A DNA stretch of 64,000 nucleotides from Brevibacterium album DSM 18261 (GTDB lineage: Bacteria; Actinomycetota; Actinomycetes; Actinomycetales; Brevibacteriaceae): assembly GCF_000426445.1 (NCBI RefSeq), contig NZ_AUFJ01000010.1, positions 558,001-622,000 on the forward strand, in the 5' to 3' direction. Both the position numbers and the translations under genes were made by a program. The notes below the pieces were generated by a model that saw only the letters and a list, made by a program, of their open reading frames with translations, was not told where the DNA came from and did not search any database. Within the stretch, counting starts at the first letter, position 1; each line of letters starts with the position of its first letter. Positions 26,519 through 34,344 of this stretch are shown here, piece by piece.

Positions 26519-27841
26519 CTACTGCGCCGGAACCCGGATGTCGATGACGGTGCCGCCGGAGCGGGGCGCGGTGACGCTGAGCGCATAGCGGTCGCCGAAG
26601 AGGGCGTCCAGACGCTCGCTGATGTTCTGCAGACCGACCCCAGCATGCTCCGGCCCTGCCGCACCGGGTCCTCCTTCCCCGCCGCCGAGCACGCGGGCGC
26701 GCCCGCCCAGCAGCCGCTCCAGCACGGCCGGGTCCATGCCGACGCCGTCATCGCTGACCCGGATCGAGACCGTTCTGCTCAGGGGGTCGAACCGCGCTCG
26801 CAGGCGGACCGTGCCGCCTGCCACCTTGGGCCCGATGCCGTGCTTGATCGCATTCTCCACGAGCGGCTGGATGGTGAGCACGGGCACGCGCGAGGTGAGC
26901 ACCTGCGGATCGATGTCATACCTCACCGCCAGCCTCTCGCCGAACCGCGCCTGCTCAAGCGAGACATAGGTGCGCACATAGAAGTACTCCTGCGCGAACT
27001 CCGCGAAATGCCCCTCCTGCCTCACCGTGTAGCGGAAGAACTCGCTGAGCCTCAGCAGCAGCTCACGCGCCTCCTCCGGCCGCGTCCGGGCCTTCGAGGC
27101 GATCGTGTTCAGGACGTTGAACAGGAAGTGCGGATTGATCTGCGCACGCAGGGCGTCGAGCCGGGCGTGGGCGGCCAGTCGCCGATCGCGGTCCAGCTCC
27201 GCGAGCTCGAGGTGGAGGGAGAGCATGCTCGCCATATCCTCGACGAGCCGGCGCGGCGGCGGCGGGGTGTCCGCCTGGTACACCCCCAGCGTGCCGATGA
27301 CGCGCGTGCCCACCTTCAGCGGCACCACCACTGCGGACTGCAGTCGGCACCCCTCCACCCGGCAGCCGATGCCGCCCGGGTCCGATGCGGTCACCGTCCT
27401 GCCCCGCTCTGCCGCCCGCTGCGCCACCTTCGTCTGCAGGCTGCCTCCGGCCCTGTGGTGCCCGGCCTCGGGCCCCACATAGGCGAGGATGTCGGTCCTG
27501 TCCGTGATCGCGACGGCGTCGCCGGAGAGCATGGGCCGCAGCAGCTCGCACGTGCGCCTGGCCGCATCCGGGGTCAGGCCGGCCCGCAGCGGAACGGAGC
27601 TGCCGGCCGCGGCGAGGTCGCTCACCCCGCCCCCGGGATCGCGGTACATCGGCGCGCGCCTGCTGCTTCGGGGACCGCGCAGCGCCGAGGAGTAGCCGAG
27701 CACGACGACGACCGTGAGCACCACCCCGATCCCCACCGTCGGCAGCACCGACAGCGGTGGATCCACGAGCGCCTGCGTGATGAGGCACAGCAGAGCCCAG
27801 ATCCCGCAGATGACGCCGGAGAGCAGCAGACCGCCCCTCAT
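26519..27841 (-). CDS. LytS/YehU-type sensor histidine kinase with GAF domain
   Basis: A 440-residue sensor: two membrane helices (about residues 5-25 and 33-50), a GAF-like domain (about 85-200), and a His_kinase domain with LRAQINPHFLFNVLNT, phospho-acceptor His238. The ATPase domain follows, with VENAIKHG and DDGVGMD. The ATG at 27841 overlaps the symporter stop as ATGA, so sensor and transporter are co-translated. LytS-type kinases next to transporters often sense an organic acid and induce its uptake (for example BtsSR with pyruvate); the signal here may be the symporter's substrate. Its regulator is encoded downstream. Confidence 0.92.
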   Translation of the reverse strand: MRGGLLLSGVICGIWALLCLITQALVDPPLSVLPTVGIGVVLTVVVVLGYSSALRGPRSSRRAPMYRDPGGGVSDLAAAGSSVPLRAGLTPDAARRTCELLRPMLSGDAVAITDRTDILAYVGPEAGHHRAGGSLQTKVAQRAAERGRTVTASDPGGIGCRVEGCRLQSAVVVPLKVGTRVIGTLGVYQADTPPPPRRLVEDMASMLSLHLELAELDRDRRLAAHARLDALRAQINPHFLFNVLNTIASKARTRPEEARELLLRLSEFFRYTVRQEGHFAEFAQEYFYVRTYVSLEQARFGERLAVRYDIDPQVLTSRVPVLTIQPLVENAIKHGIGPKVAGGTVRLRARFDPLSRTVSIRVSDDGVGMDPAVLERLLGGRARVLGGGEGGPGAAGPEHAGVGLQNISERLDALFGDRYALSVTAPRSGGTVIDIRVPAQ

Positions 27842-29493
27842 CGCCGACGCCCCTTCCGCTCCCGGCCGCCGCGCACCGTCATCCGGGCCAGCTCCTCGGC
27901 CTGCCTGTCCGCGGCAGTGCCGTGCATGATCAGCCAAGCCTCCTCGACCCCGGCCGGGGCTGCGGTGAACCGCGAGACGAGCACTGTCACGAGGAAGGCC
28001 GCCGGCGCGGCGACGAGAGTCGGGGCCGCGAGCAGATCGTGCAGGGCCTCAGGAGCCGAGGCGCCGGACGAGAGGAACATCGCGACCGCGAGCGCACCGC
28101 CGGTCACCATCCCCGCAACGGCGCCGGCAGCCGTGGTCCCGCGCCACCAGATCGTCAGCAGCAGCACGGGGGTGAGTGCGGAACCGGCGACGGCGAAGGC
28201 CCAGGTCACCATCGTCGCCACGAGCGAGGGCACGGTCGCGGTGAAGGCGCCCGGCTGCATCCCCAGCGCCAGCATCGCGGCAAGCGCCGCGGCCGCGAGG
28301 GTGACGGCCCGTCCGGCGCGCACCGCCTGCCGCTGCGTGGCCCGGGGGTTGATGTGCCGCTCGTAGACGTCATGGCCCCAGCTCGCCGCCGAGGCCAGCA
28401 GCAGGCCCGCGACCGTGGACATCGCCGCGATGAGTGCGGCCGCCGCCACCAGCCCGAGGCCCGACTCGCCGCCGTAGAGCCGGCCGAGGACCGGCAGCGC
28501 ATGCTCGGGCACCAGCAGGATGCCGTCCGTCGTGAGCGCGCGCAGCCAGTCCCGTTCGCCGGCGGCCTCGGCGATGACGGAGCGGGCGGCTGTCCCCATC
28601 ATCACCGCCAGCGCGTAGAAGGCGCCCACGAGCACGAGGACCCACAGCGTGGTGGTCCGGGCGGCCCGGCCGGTGGGCGAGGTGAAGAAACGGTTCATGA
28701 CGTGCGGCAGCCCCGCCGTCCCGAGTCCCAGCGTCACGACGAGGGCGATCTGCCCGAGGCCGCCGTAGCGGGCGCCCGGTTCGCCGAACACCGGCGGATC
28801 CTCCGGATGGACGAGGCTGCGGCCCGATCCGAGCGGCTCGCGGCTGAGCTCCTCGACCGCCGCACCGTAGCGGAAGCCGTCTGCGGTGACCACGATCGTG
28901 AGCCACACGAGGGCGGCCATGAGCAGGAGGAACTGGATCGCCTGGTTCCAGGTGGTTCCGCGCATCCCGCCGAAGGCCACGATCACGGCGATGGCCGCCG
29001 TGGAGAGCAGGACGCCTGTGGCATAGGGGCTCAGGCCGAGGACGCCGTGCCCCACCAGCAGCTCCCAGGTGATGCCGGCGCCCATCGACTGCGGCACGAG
29101 GTAGCAGAGGATCACCAGCTGGATGATGCCCACAGAGGTGAGCCGGACCGTCTCGGACCCGAGGCGGCGGCCGAGGAAGTCCGCGAGCGAGAATTCGCCG
29201 AACCGCCTCAGGGGTGCGGCGACGAACAGGAGCACGGGCACGAACCCCGCAGCGAAGCCCACCGCGTACCAGGCTCCGTCGAGGCCCGAGACGTAGACGG
29301 CCGCGGCCACGCCCAGGAATGAGGCCGCTGAGAGGTAGTCCCCGCAGATCGCCCAGGAGTTGGTGACGACGCCCACGCGCTGACCGGCGAGGTAGAAGTC
29401 GACGGTCGAGGACCGCCGGGGCCGGGTGAGCGCGGAGACGAGCACGACCACCAGGACGACGACTGCGAGGGTGACGACCGCGGCCGCGCTCAC
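27838..29493 (-). CDS. Solute:sodium symporter (ActP/MctP-like)
   Basis: A 551-residue multi-helix symporter of the SSS family, relatives of which import acetate, pyruvate and other monocarboxylates. Visible features are FYLAGQRVGVVTNSWAICGDYLSAASFLG near the N-terminus, GGMRGTTWNQAIQF, GTAGLPHVMNRFFT and STVAGLLLASAASWGHDVYE, all standard for the acetate-symporter branch. The GTG at 29493 overlaps the DUF485 stop (GTGA), and the gene's own stop overlaps the kinase start (ATGA). The operon order is four-helix protein, DUF485 protein, symporter, sensor kinase, then regulator. The substrate is likely a monocarboxylate but is not proven. Confidence 0.92.
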   Translation of the reverse strand: MSAAAVVTLAVVVLVVVLVSALTRPRRSSTVDFYLAGQRVGVVTNSWAICGDYLSAASFLGVAAAVYVSGLDGAWYAVGFAAGFVPVLLFVAAPLRRFGEFSLADFLGRRLGSETVRLTSVGIIQLVILCYLVPQSMGAGITWELLVGHGVLGLSPYATGVLLSTAAIAVIVAFGGMRGTTWNQAIQFLLLMAALVWLTIVVTADGFRYGAAVEELSREPLGSGRSLVHPEDPPVFGEPGARYGGLGQIALVVTLGLGTAGLPHVMNRFFTSPTGRAARTTTLWVLVLVGAFYALAVMMGTAARSVIAEAAGERDWLRALTTDGILLVPEHALPVLGRLYGGESGLGLVAAAALIAAMSTVAGLLLASAASWGHDVYERHINPRATQRQAVRAGRAVTLAAAALAAMLALGMQPGAFTATVPSLVATMVTWAFAVAGSALTPVLLLTIWWRGTTAAGAVAGMVTGGALAVAMFLSSGASAPEALHDLLAAPTLVAAPAAFLVTVLVSRFTAAPAGVEEAWLIMHGTAADRQAEELARMTVRGGRERKGRRR

Positions 29494-29936
29494 CCGGCCC
29501 CTCCCTCGCGGGGGACGCTCCCGGGTGCGGTCCGGGCGCGGTGCCTGTTCGCTCCCCGGCGCGCCGGCAGGACATCGGCCTCGGAGTCCCCCGGCTCCCA
29601 GCGGGCCGAGCGCCCGCCGAGCATCCGCGATTCGACCGAGCTCGCCAGCGTTGCCGCGGCGACGCCGACGACGGCGAAGGCCGCATAGAGCCCCAGCGCG
29701 GCGGTGAGGAAGGCCGGGCTGAAGCCCAGGACGCGCGATTCCGTCCACCACGCCAGCGTCATGGTCAGGACGGGGAAGGAGATGAGCAGGGCGAGGAAGA
29801 CGAGGAAATAGGTGACCGCGATCCGGCGGACGGTGCGGAAGGCGGCATCGACCTCGGCGGCGGTGTCGCGGACCACCCCGGTGTCCGGGATGCCCTCCGG
29901 GAACGGCTCCTCTGCGCCCTGCCCCTCCGGCCTCAT
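29490..29936 (-). CDS. DUF485-like small membrane protein
   Basis: A 148-residue protein with two membrane helices (about residues 38-60 and 72-97) after a short polar head; the AFRTVRRIAVTYF entry and FSPAFLTAALGLYAAF second helix resemble the DUF485 family. DUF485 proteins are almost always encoded next to acetate-type SSS symporters and probably help assembly or function. The Arg-rich C-terminus is cytoplasmic. The ATG at 29936 overlaps the upstream stop (ATGA). Confidence 0.8.
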   Translation of the reverse strand: MRPEGQGAEEPFPEGIPDTGVVRDTAAEVDAAFRTVRRIAVTYFLVFLALLISFPVLTMTLAWWTESRVLGFSPAFLTAALGLYAAFAVVGVAAATLASSVESRMLGGRSARWEPGDSEADVLPARRGANRHRARTAPGSVPREGGAG

Positions 29937-30415
29937 GCCCGGACGGGACGGGCAGCAGCGCCCTGCTCCGGCATCCAGCGCCGCCACATCATGACGGTCG
30001 CGCGGATGAGGATGACAGCGGCACCGCCGGCGAGCACCACGCCCATCCCCGGCAGGAACGAACCCCAGGCCGTCTGGGCCGAGGCGGCGATGATGTTCCA
30101 GATCTGGAGGACGACGATGAGTGCGACCGGGACTCCCGCCACCGCCGCATGCGCAATGGCGAGGCGGCGCCTGGGGATGAGGCCGCCGGCCAGCGCGAGG
30201 AAGCCCAGCGCGAGGGTGGCGACGCCGGGACCGTCCGTGCCGCGCAGTGCGAAGGCCTCACCGATGAGGCTCTGGGTGAGGGTCACGTGCACCCACGGCA
30301 GGAACGCGGAGATCATGAGCATGAGCCCGCCCACGATCATCGGGCCGCTGCCCGGATGGAAGATCCCCCAGCCTGTGCTCCGGCCTGCCCGCAGCCGCTC
30401 CATCAGCGCATCCAT
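29933..30415 (-). CDS. Four-helix membrane protein of unknown function
   Basis: A 160-residue integral membrane protein with about four hydrophobic segments (residues 25-45, 65-80, 87-110 and 120-140) and a basic C-terminus with MWRRWMPEQ. I do not recognise the family. It opens the symporter-sensor operon and overlaps the DUF485 gene by 4 bp, so it may be an accessory subunit or a signal-sensing partner for the kinase. The ATG start is the only good choice and leaves a 289-bp divergent intergenic region upstream. Confidence 0.75.
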   Translation of the reverse strand: MDALMERLRAGRSTGWGIFHPGSGPMIVGGLMLMISAFLPWVHVTLTQSLIGEAFALRGTDGPGVATLALGFLALAGGLIPRRRLAIAHAAVAGVPVALIVVLQIWNIIAASAQTAWGSFLPGMGVVLAGGAAVILIRATVMMWRRWMPEQGAAARPVRA

Positions 30416-30551
30416 ACGGACATCCTAGGAGTGGGCCGCGTCACCGGAAAGCTCCACAGGCAGCAGAACCGGCGAACGGCCGCTCCGGGCCCGTGAGCGG
30501 CAGGGCGGGCCCCATGAGCGGTGCCGGGCCTCGCGCCCAGCCGCTCGCGGC

Positions 30552-30598
30552 GCGGAATCGACCGCCCGCGAACCCGATAGCGCCACCCGCGATTCCGC
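30552..30598. promoter_or_regulatory. Inverted repeat between divergent symporter operons
   Basis: GCGGAATCG (30552-30560) and CGATTCCGC (30590-30598) are perfect 9-bp arms with a 29-bp spacer, placed between two divergent transporter operons. The spacing is long for one dimer site but could bind two dimers or a LytTR regulator pair. A few GTGAGCGG/ATGAGCGG motifs lie nearby at 30494-30525. Confidence 0.4.
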
Positions 30599-30704
30599 CG
30601 GCCCGACACTGTTGTCATTCCCCTTCCCGTGCCGTTTCTTTGAGGTGATGCACAGACTCCGGGAGCGGCAGAGAGGCCGGCCCGGCAGGAGAAGGGAGCA
30701 CGCG

Positions 30705-31049
30705 ATGTCCGATCCCGCGCACACCGGCACCGGAGGGCACGCGCCGCCCCCGGCGGCGAAGGACGACTGGCGCCGGCAGTACTGGAAGAAGAACCTCCGG
30801 CTCATGGTGGTGCTGCTCGCGATCTGGTTCCTCGTATCCTTCGGCTGCGGCATCCTGTTCATCGAACAGCTGAACACGATCGTCATCCTCGGCTTCCCGC
30901 TCGGGCTCTGGTTCGCCCAGCAGGGCTCGATCATCACCTTCGTCGTCCTCATCCTCGTCTACGCCCTGCGTATGGACTGGATCGACAGGGAGTTCGGCGT
31001 GGCCGAGGCCCCGGAGGAGGCCGGGCAGGCCGCAGGAGGTGAGCGGTGA
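30705..31049 (+). CDS. Symporter small subunit (DUF4212 family)
   Basis: A 114-residue protein with two helices (about 33-58 and 65-90) preceded by DDWRRQYWKKNLRLM and followed by RMDWIDREFGV; this is the pattern of DUF4212 proteins, described as the small subunit of a group of solute:sodium symporters. A strong AGGAGAAGGGAG precedes the ATG at 30705. The stop overlaps the large-subunit start (TGATG). The gene pair is divergent from the other symporter operon. Confidence 0.9.
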   Translation: MSDPAHTGTGGHAPPPAAKDDWRRQYWKKNLRLMVVLLAIWFLVSFGCGILFIEQLNTIVILGFPLGLWFAQQGSIITFVVLILVYALRMDWIDREFGVAEAPEEAGQAAGGER

Positions 31050-32779
31050 TGGATCAGGTGCGGCTCTGGACCTATGTCTTCGTCATCCTGACCTTCGGCA
31101 TCTACATCACGATCGCCTGGCGGTCCCGCGTGAAGGAGACGAAGGAGTTCTACGTCGCCTCACGGGGCGTCAACCCCGTGGCCAACGGCGCCGCGGTCGC
31201 CGCCGACTGGATGTCCGCCGCAAGCTTCATCGGCATGGCCGGCATGGTCGCCTTCCTCGGCTCCGACGGCTCGGTCTACCTCATGGGCTGGACCGGCGGC
31301 TATGTGCTGCTGGCCCTGCTGCTGGCACCCTACCTGCGCAAATGGGGCAAGTTCACGGTTCCCGAGTTCGTGGGAGACCGGTACAGCGACCTCGTGCGCG
31401 TCGTCGCGGCCGTGTGCGCCATGGTCATCTCCTTCACCTATGTGGTGGGGCAGATGACCGGCGGCGGCGTGGTGTTCTCCCGCTTCCTGGGGCTGAGCGC
31501 GGAATGGGCGGTCATCGCCACGGGCATCGTGATCTTCTTCTACTCCGTCCTCGGCGGCATGAAGGGCATCACCTACACCCAGGTCGCGCAGTACACCGTC
31601 CTCATCGTCGCCTACCTCATCCCCGCGGTCGCGGTCGCACAGCGGATGACGAACATCCCGATCCCCCAGATCTCCTACGGGAGCATCCTCTCCGAGCTCG
31701 ACGCGCTGCGCCTGGAGCTGGGCCTGGACCGGTTCACCGAGGCCTTCGTCGGCCGTGACGGCGGTCAGCTCGACGTCCTCCTCGTCACCGCCTCGCTCAT
31801 GCTCGGCACGGCCGGCCTGCCCCACGTCATCATCCGCTTCTACACCACCCGCACGGTGCGCGGGGCGCGGTTCTCCGCGTTCTGGGCGCTGCTGTTCATC
31901 GCACTGCTGTACCTCACGGCTCCTGCAGTGGGCGCATTCACCAACCTCAATCTCCTGCAGGGCGCGAAGGGCTCCACGGAGGCGGATCTGCCCGCCTGGA
32001 TCGCACCGTGGTCGGAGGCGGGATACGTGACGGTCAACGCCCCCGACGGGATCATCGAGTCCGTCTCGAACGCCGCCGATTCCGGCGCCGACCTCATCGT
32101 CTCCAACGACATCCTCGTGCTCGCCTCCCCGGAGATCGGCGGCATGCCCGCGCCGATCATCGGCCTCATGGCGGCCGGCGGGATGGCGGCGGCGCTGTCG
32201 ACCGCAGCGGGGCTCCTGCTGGTGATCGCCTCGGCGGCCTCGCACGACATCTACTTCCGGATGGTCACCAAGGAGAAGGCCCCGGAGAAGCAGCAGATGC
32301 TCGTGGGCCGCATCGCGATGGCATGTGCGCTGGTCGTGGCGATCTTCGCCGGGCTCAACCCGCCGGCGTTCGTCGCGCAGGTGGTGGCGTTCGCGTTCGG
32401 GCTCGCGGCCTCGACGTTCTTCCCCATCCTCATCCTCGGCATCTTCTGGAAGAGGGCGAACGGGACGGGGGCGGCCGCGGGAATGCTCACGGGCCTCGTG
32501 TTCACGGGCGGCTACATGCTCTACACACTCGAGGTCTTCGGCCTCAGCGCCAATGAGCACATCCTGGGCGTCTCCCCGGAGGGCATCGGCGCGATCGGCG
32601 CCGTCGTCAACTTCGCGGTCACGATCGTGGTCTCGAAGCTCACCCGCCCGCCGCGGCCGGAGATCCAGGAGATGGTCGAGTCCATCCGCTACCCCGCCCA
32701 GCAGGCGCCCTCCGCGGAGAGGGCTGCTGAGGGGGCCGCCTCCGAGGGCGCAGCGTCCGAAGGCTCCGCGGAGCGCTGA
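31049..32779 (+). CDS. Solute:sodium symporter large subunit (VC_2705-type)
   Basis: A 576-residue SSS transporter partnered with the DUF4212 protein. It shows RSRVKETKEFYVASRGVNP after helix 1, ADWMSAASFIGMAG, GGMKGITYTQVAQY, GTAGLPHVIIRFYTT and STAAGLLLVIASAASHDIY. The pairing with DUF4212 defines the subgroup whose substrates are thought to be short-chain acids, including acetate. The ATG at 31049 shares one base with the upstream stop (TGATG), and a GGAGGTGAG ribosome site precedes it; a GTG at 31046 is adjacent. The last ~35 residues are Ala/Glu/Ser-rich. The final codons are overlapped on the other strand by the extended VapC frame. Confidence 0.93.
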   Translation: MDQVRLWTYVFVILTFGIYITIAWRSRVKETKEFYVASRGVNPVANGAAVAADWMSAASFIGMAGMVAFLGSDGSVYLMGWTGGYVLLALLLAPYLRKWGKFTVPEFVGDRYSDLVRVVAAVCAMVISFTYVVGQMTGGGVVFSRFLGLSAEWAVIATGIVIFFYSVLGGMKGITYTQVAQYTVLIVAYLIPAVAVAQRMTNIPIPQISYGSILSELDALRLELGLDRFTEAFVGRDGGQLDVLLVTASLMLGTAGLPHVIIRFYTTRTVRGARFSAFWALLFIALLYLTAPAVGAFTNLNLLQGAKGSTEADLPAWIAPWSEAGYVTVNAPDGIIESVSNAADSGADLIVSNDILVLASPEIGGMPAPIIGLMAAGGMAAALSTAAGLLLVIASAASHDIYFRMVTKEKAPEKQQMLVGRIAMACALVVAIFAGLNPPAFVAQVVAFAFGLAASTFFPILILGIFWKRANGTGAAAGMLTGLVFTGGYMLYTLEVFGLSANEHILGVSPEGIGAIGAVVNFAVTIVVSKLTRPPRPEIQEMVESIRYPAQQAPSAERAAEGAASEGAASEGSAER

Positions 32780-33260
32780 CCGCGCCTCCTGCCGCCGCCG
32801 GGCCGTGGCGATCACGGCCCGGCTGCGGCGCCTCAGAGGCGACACCCGTGTCTTTCCAACAGACAGCGCGAGAGGACTGTGGGAGCAGAGCGCAGTCGGG
32901 AGCAGATGCTGCAAGCCGGGCATCGAGCGTCAGCAGCGAACACTGCGCGGCCCGCGCGAGCACGACATACATGGCATCGCCGGCACTGATACTGTGCCGC
33001 AGCGCATAGACAGCCGGAAGCGACGCCATCATCGGCATCTGCTCTACGCCGAGCGCCTCGAACTCATCGAACGCCCGCAGCGCCATCTCGTCGGTGATCT
33101 GCCGGCTGAGCGACCACCCTCGGATCACCGAAGCGACTTCCGCAGTGAGGTGCTGCGGCGCCAGAAGTTCGTGCCCGTCGAGCAGAGCGGCGGCCCGACG
33201 ACCGGCCTCAGTTCCGAACAGAATCTCGGCAACTGCGGATGCGTCGACGACCAGCGTCAT
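32640..33260 (-). CDS. VapC toxin with an aberrant C-terminal extension
   Basis: The first ~135 residues are a standard PIN ribonuclease: MTLVVDASAVAEILFG (first Asp), LTAEVASVIRG (Glu), SAGDAMYVVLARA (Asp) and LLTLDARLAASAPD (final acidic motif). Toxins of this type normally stop shortly after this point. Here the frame runs on for about 70 Pro/Arg/Ala-rich residues through a palindrome (32789-32831) and 140 bp into the convergent symporter gene. The natural stop seems to have been lost. The ATG overlaps the antitoxin stop (ATGA). The active-site residues are intact, so it could still be toxic. Confidence 0.75.
   Translation of the reverse strand: MTLVVDASAVAEILFGTEAGRRAAALLDGHELLAPQHLTAEVASVIRGWSLSRQITDEMALRAFDEFEALGVEQMPMMASLPAVYALRHSISAGDAMYVVLARAAQCSLLTLDARLAASAPDCALLPQSSRAVCWKDTGVASEAPQPGRDRHGPAAAGGAVSAPRSLRTLRPRRRPPQQPSPRRAPAGRGSGWTRPSPGSPAAAGG
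32789..32831. repeat. Dispersed palindrome, family C copy 1
   Basis: Arms GCCGCCGCCGGGCCGTG (32791-32807) and CACGGCCCGGCTGCGGC (32813-32829) pair at 16 of 17 positions around a 5-nt loop. It begins 12 bp after the symporter stop and so probably terminates that gene. An almost identical palindrome lies at 33529-33571, on the other side of the VapBC genes. Confidence 0.85.
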
Positions 33261-33481
33261 CGACCGGGCCGCTGGTCCGCGAGCACCTGCGCCGCAGGAT
33301 CGAGAGAGACGACGGTGCGGCTCGCGATCCGCTCCAGCAGCTCGGCGCGACTCGGGCGCGCGGCTATGCGGTCGAGTTCGCGCAGCAGGCAGTCACTCAG
33401 CGAGCGGCCCTCGAGTGCAGCCTTCGCCTTGAGCGCACGGCTCGTCTCATCGGAGACATTGCGAACCTGAATCGTGGCCAT
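33257..33481 (-). CDS. VapB/FitA-type ribbon-helix-helix antitoxin
   Basis: A 74-residue antitoxin: MATIQVRNVSDETSRALKAK and AALEGRSLSDCLLRELDR form the ribbon-helix-helix DNA-binding unit, and the remainder is the toxin-wrapping tail. The ATG at 33481 is fixed by this conserved start. Its stop overlaps the toxin start. A palindrome-rich operator with repeated GCATGC lies 17-33 bp upstream. The pair is a type II VapBC module. Confidence 0.88.
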   Translation of the reverse strand: MATIQVRNVSDETSRALKAKAALEGRSLSDCLLRELDRIAARPSRAELLERIASRTVVSLDPAAQVLADQRPGR

Positions 33482-33488
33482 CGAGTCA

Positions 33489-33514
33489 GCATGCATAGCA
33501 TGCACCGTGCATGC
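33489..33514 (-). promoter_or_regulatory. VapB operator
   Basis: A perfect palindrome GCATGCAC-C-GTGCATGC (33498-33514) is joined to further AGCATGCA repeats from 33488, all within 33 bp of the vapB start. Such overlapping palindromes are the usual autoregulatory site of VapBC complexes. Confidence 0.55.
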
Positions 33515-33528
33515 AATCGTGTTCCATT

Positions 33529-33571
33529 CTGCCGCAGCCCGGCCGTGGCGCTCACGTCCGGGCTGCGGCAG
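33529..33571. repeat. Dispersed palindrome, family C copy 2
   Basis: Arms CTGCCGCAGCCCGGCCGTG (33529-33547) and CACGTCCGGGCTGCGGCAG (33553-33571) pair at 18 of 19 positions. It differs from the copy at 32789-32831 at only about six positions and ends 11 bp before the start of the HhH-GPD gene. Confidence 0.85.
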
Positions 33572-33581
33572 GATTGAGGCC

Positions 33582-34199
33582 ATGAGCACTCCGCACGCAG
33601 CCCCCGCAGTCTTCCTCTCCACGGAGCCGGAGGCCGATGCCCTCCTCGCCCATGACCGCTTCGCCCTCCTCATCGGCATGCTCCTCGACCAGCAGGTGAC
33701 GATGGAGTCCGCCTTCGCCGGGCCCCATAAGCTCGTGCAGCGGCTGGGCACCGTCACCCCGGCATCGGTCGCCGCGATGGACCCCGATGCCTTCCTCGAG
33801 GCCTTCCGCCAGCCGCCGGCCGTCCACCGCTTCCCCGGCTCGATGGCCGCGCGCGTCCAGAAGCTCGCGCAGGCGATCGTCGAGGAGTACGGCGGTGAGG
33901 CCGAGGCGATCTGGACCCGCCCTGAGAAGGACGGCTCAGATCCCTCGGGTGCTGCGGTGCTGCGGCGGTTGAAGAAGCTGCCCGGCTTCGGTGACCAGAA
34001 GGCGCGGATCTTCCTTGCGCTGCTGGGCAAGCAGTTCGGCCTCGAGGCGGAGGGCTGGCGCGAGGCCGCAGGCGAATACGGTCCGGCCGACGCCTTCCTC
34101 TCGATCGCCGATGTCACCGATGAGGAGAGCCTCCAGCAGGTCCGTGCGAACAAGAAGGCACGCAAAGCCGCGGCGAAGGTGGCGAAGACCGCGAAGTGA
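33582..34199 (+). CDS. HhH-GPD-type DNA base-excision repair protein
   Basis: A 205-residue protein of the actinobacterial HhH-GPD family, expected to be a DNA glycosylase or a close relative. It begins APAVFLSTEPEADALLAHDRFALLIGMLLDQQVTME; the helix-hairpin-helix is around LRRLKKLPGFGDQKARIFLALL (about residues 125-150), with a Lys/Ala-rich tail. The true start is the ATG at 33582; the open frame extends upstream across the palindrome but that part is not conserved. The palindrome at 33529-33571 lies in its leader and may affect expression. Confidence 0.85.
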   Translation: MSTPHAAPAVFLSTEPEADALLAHDRFALLIGMLLDQQVTMESAFAGPHKLVQRLGTVTPASVAAMDPDAFLEAFRQPPAVHRFPGSMAARVQKLAQAIVEEYGGEAEAIWTRPEKDGSDPSGAAVLRRLKKLPGFGDQKARIFLALLGKQFGLEAEGWREAAGEYGPADAFLSIADVTDEESLQQVRANKKARKAAAKVAKTAK

Positions 34200-34205
34200 G
34201 CGCGC

Positions 34206-34335
34206 CTTCGCGTCTCGGTTCCTGCTCAGGTCTCAGTCCCCGTTCAGGTCTCGGTTCCTGCTCGCGTCTCAATCCACGTCGCTCTCGCGCCCGGACATCG
34301 ACGCAGTCTGAGACCCGAGCGAGAGGTGAGACGCG
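34206..34335. terminator. Repeat-rich region between convergent genes
   Basis: Between the HhH-GPD and OsmC gene ends, a TTCGCGTCTC motif at about 34207 is inverted as GAGACGCGAA near 34329. The phrase GTCTCGGTTCCTGCTC occurs twice (about 34212 and 34248), and TCTCGC/GCGAGA pairs are also present. This is probably a bidirectional terminator built from several short inverted repeats. Confidence 0.5.
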
Positions 34336-34344
34336 AACGCGGCC

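Noticed and set aside
33474..33581. N-terminal extension of the HhH-GPD protein across the palindrome
   Set aside because: The sequence comes from the vapB operator and the palindrome and does not resemble the family; the ATG at 33582 gives the conserved start.
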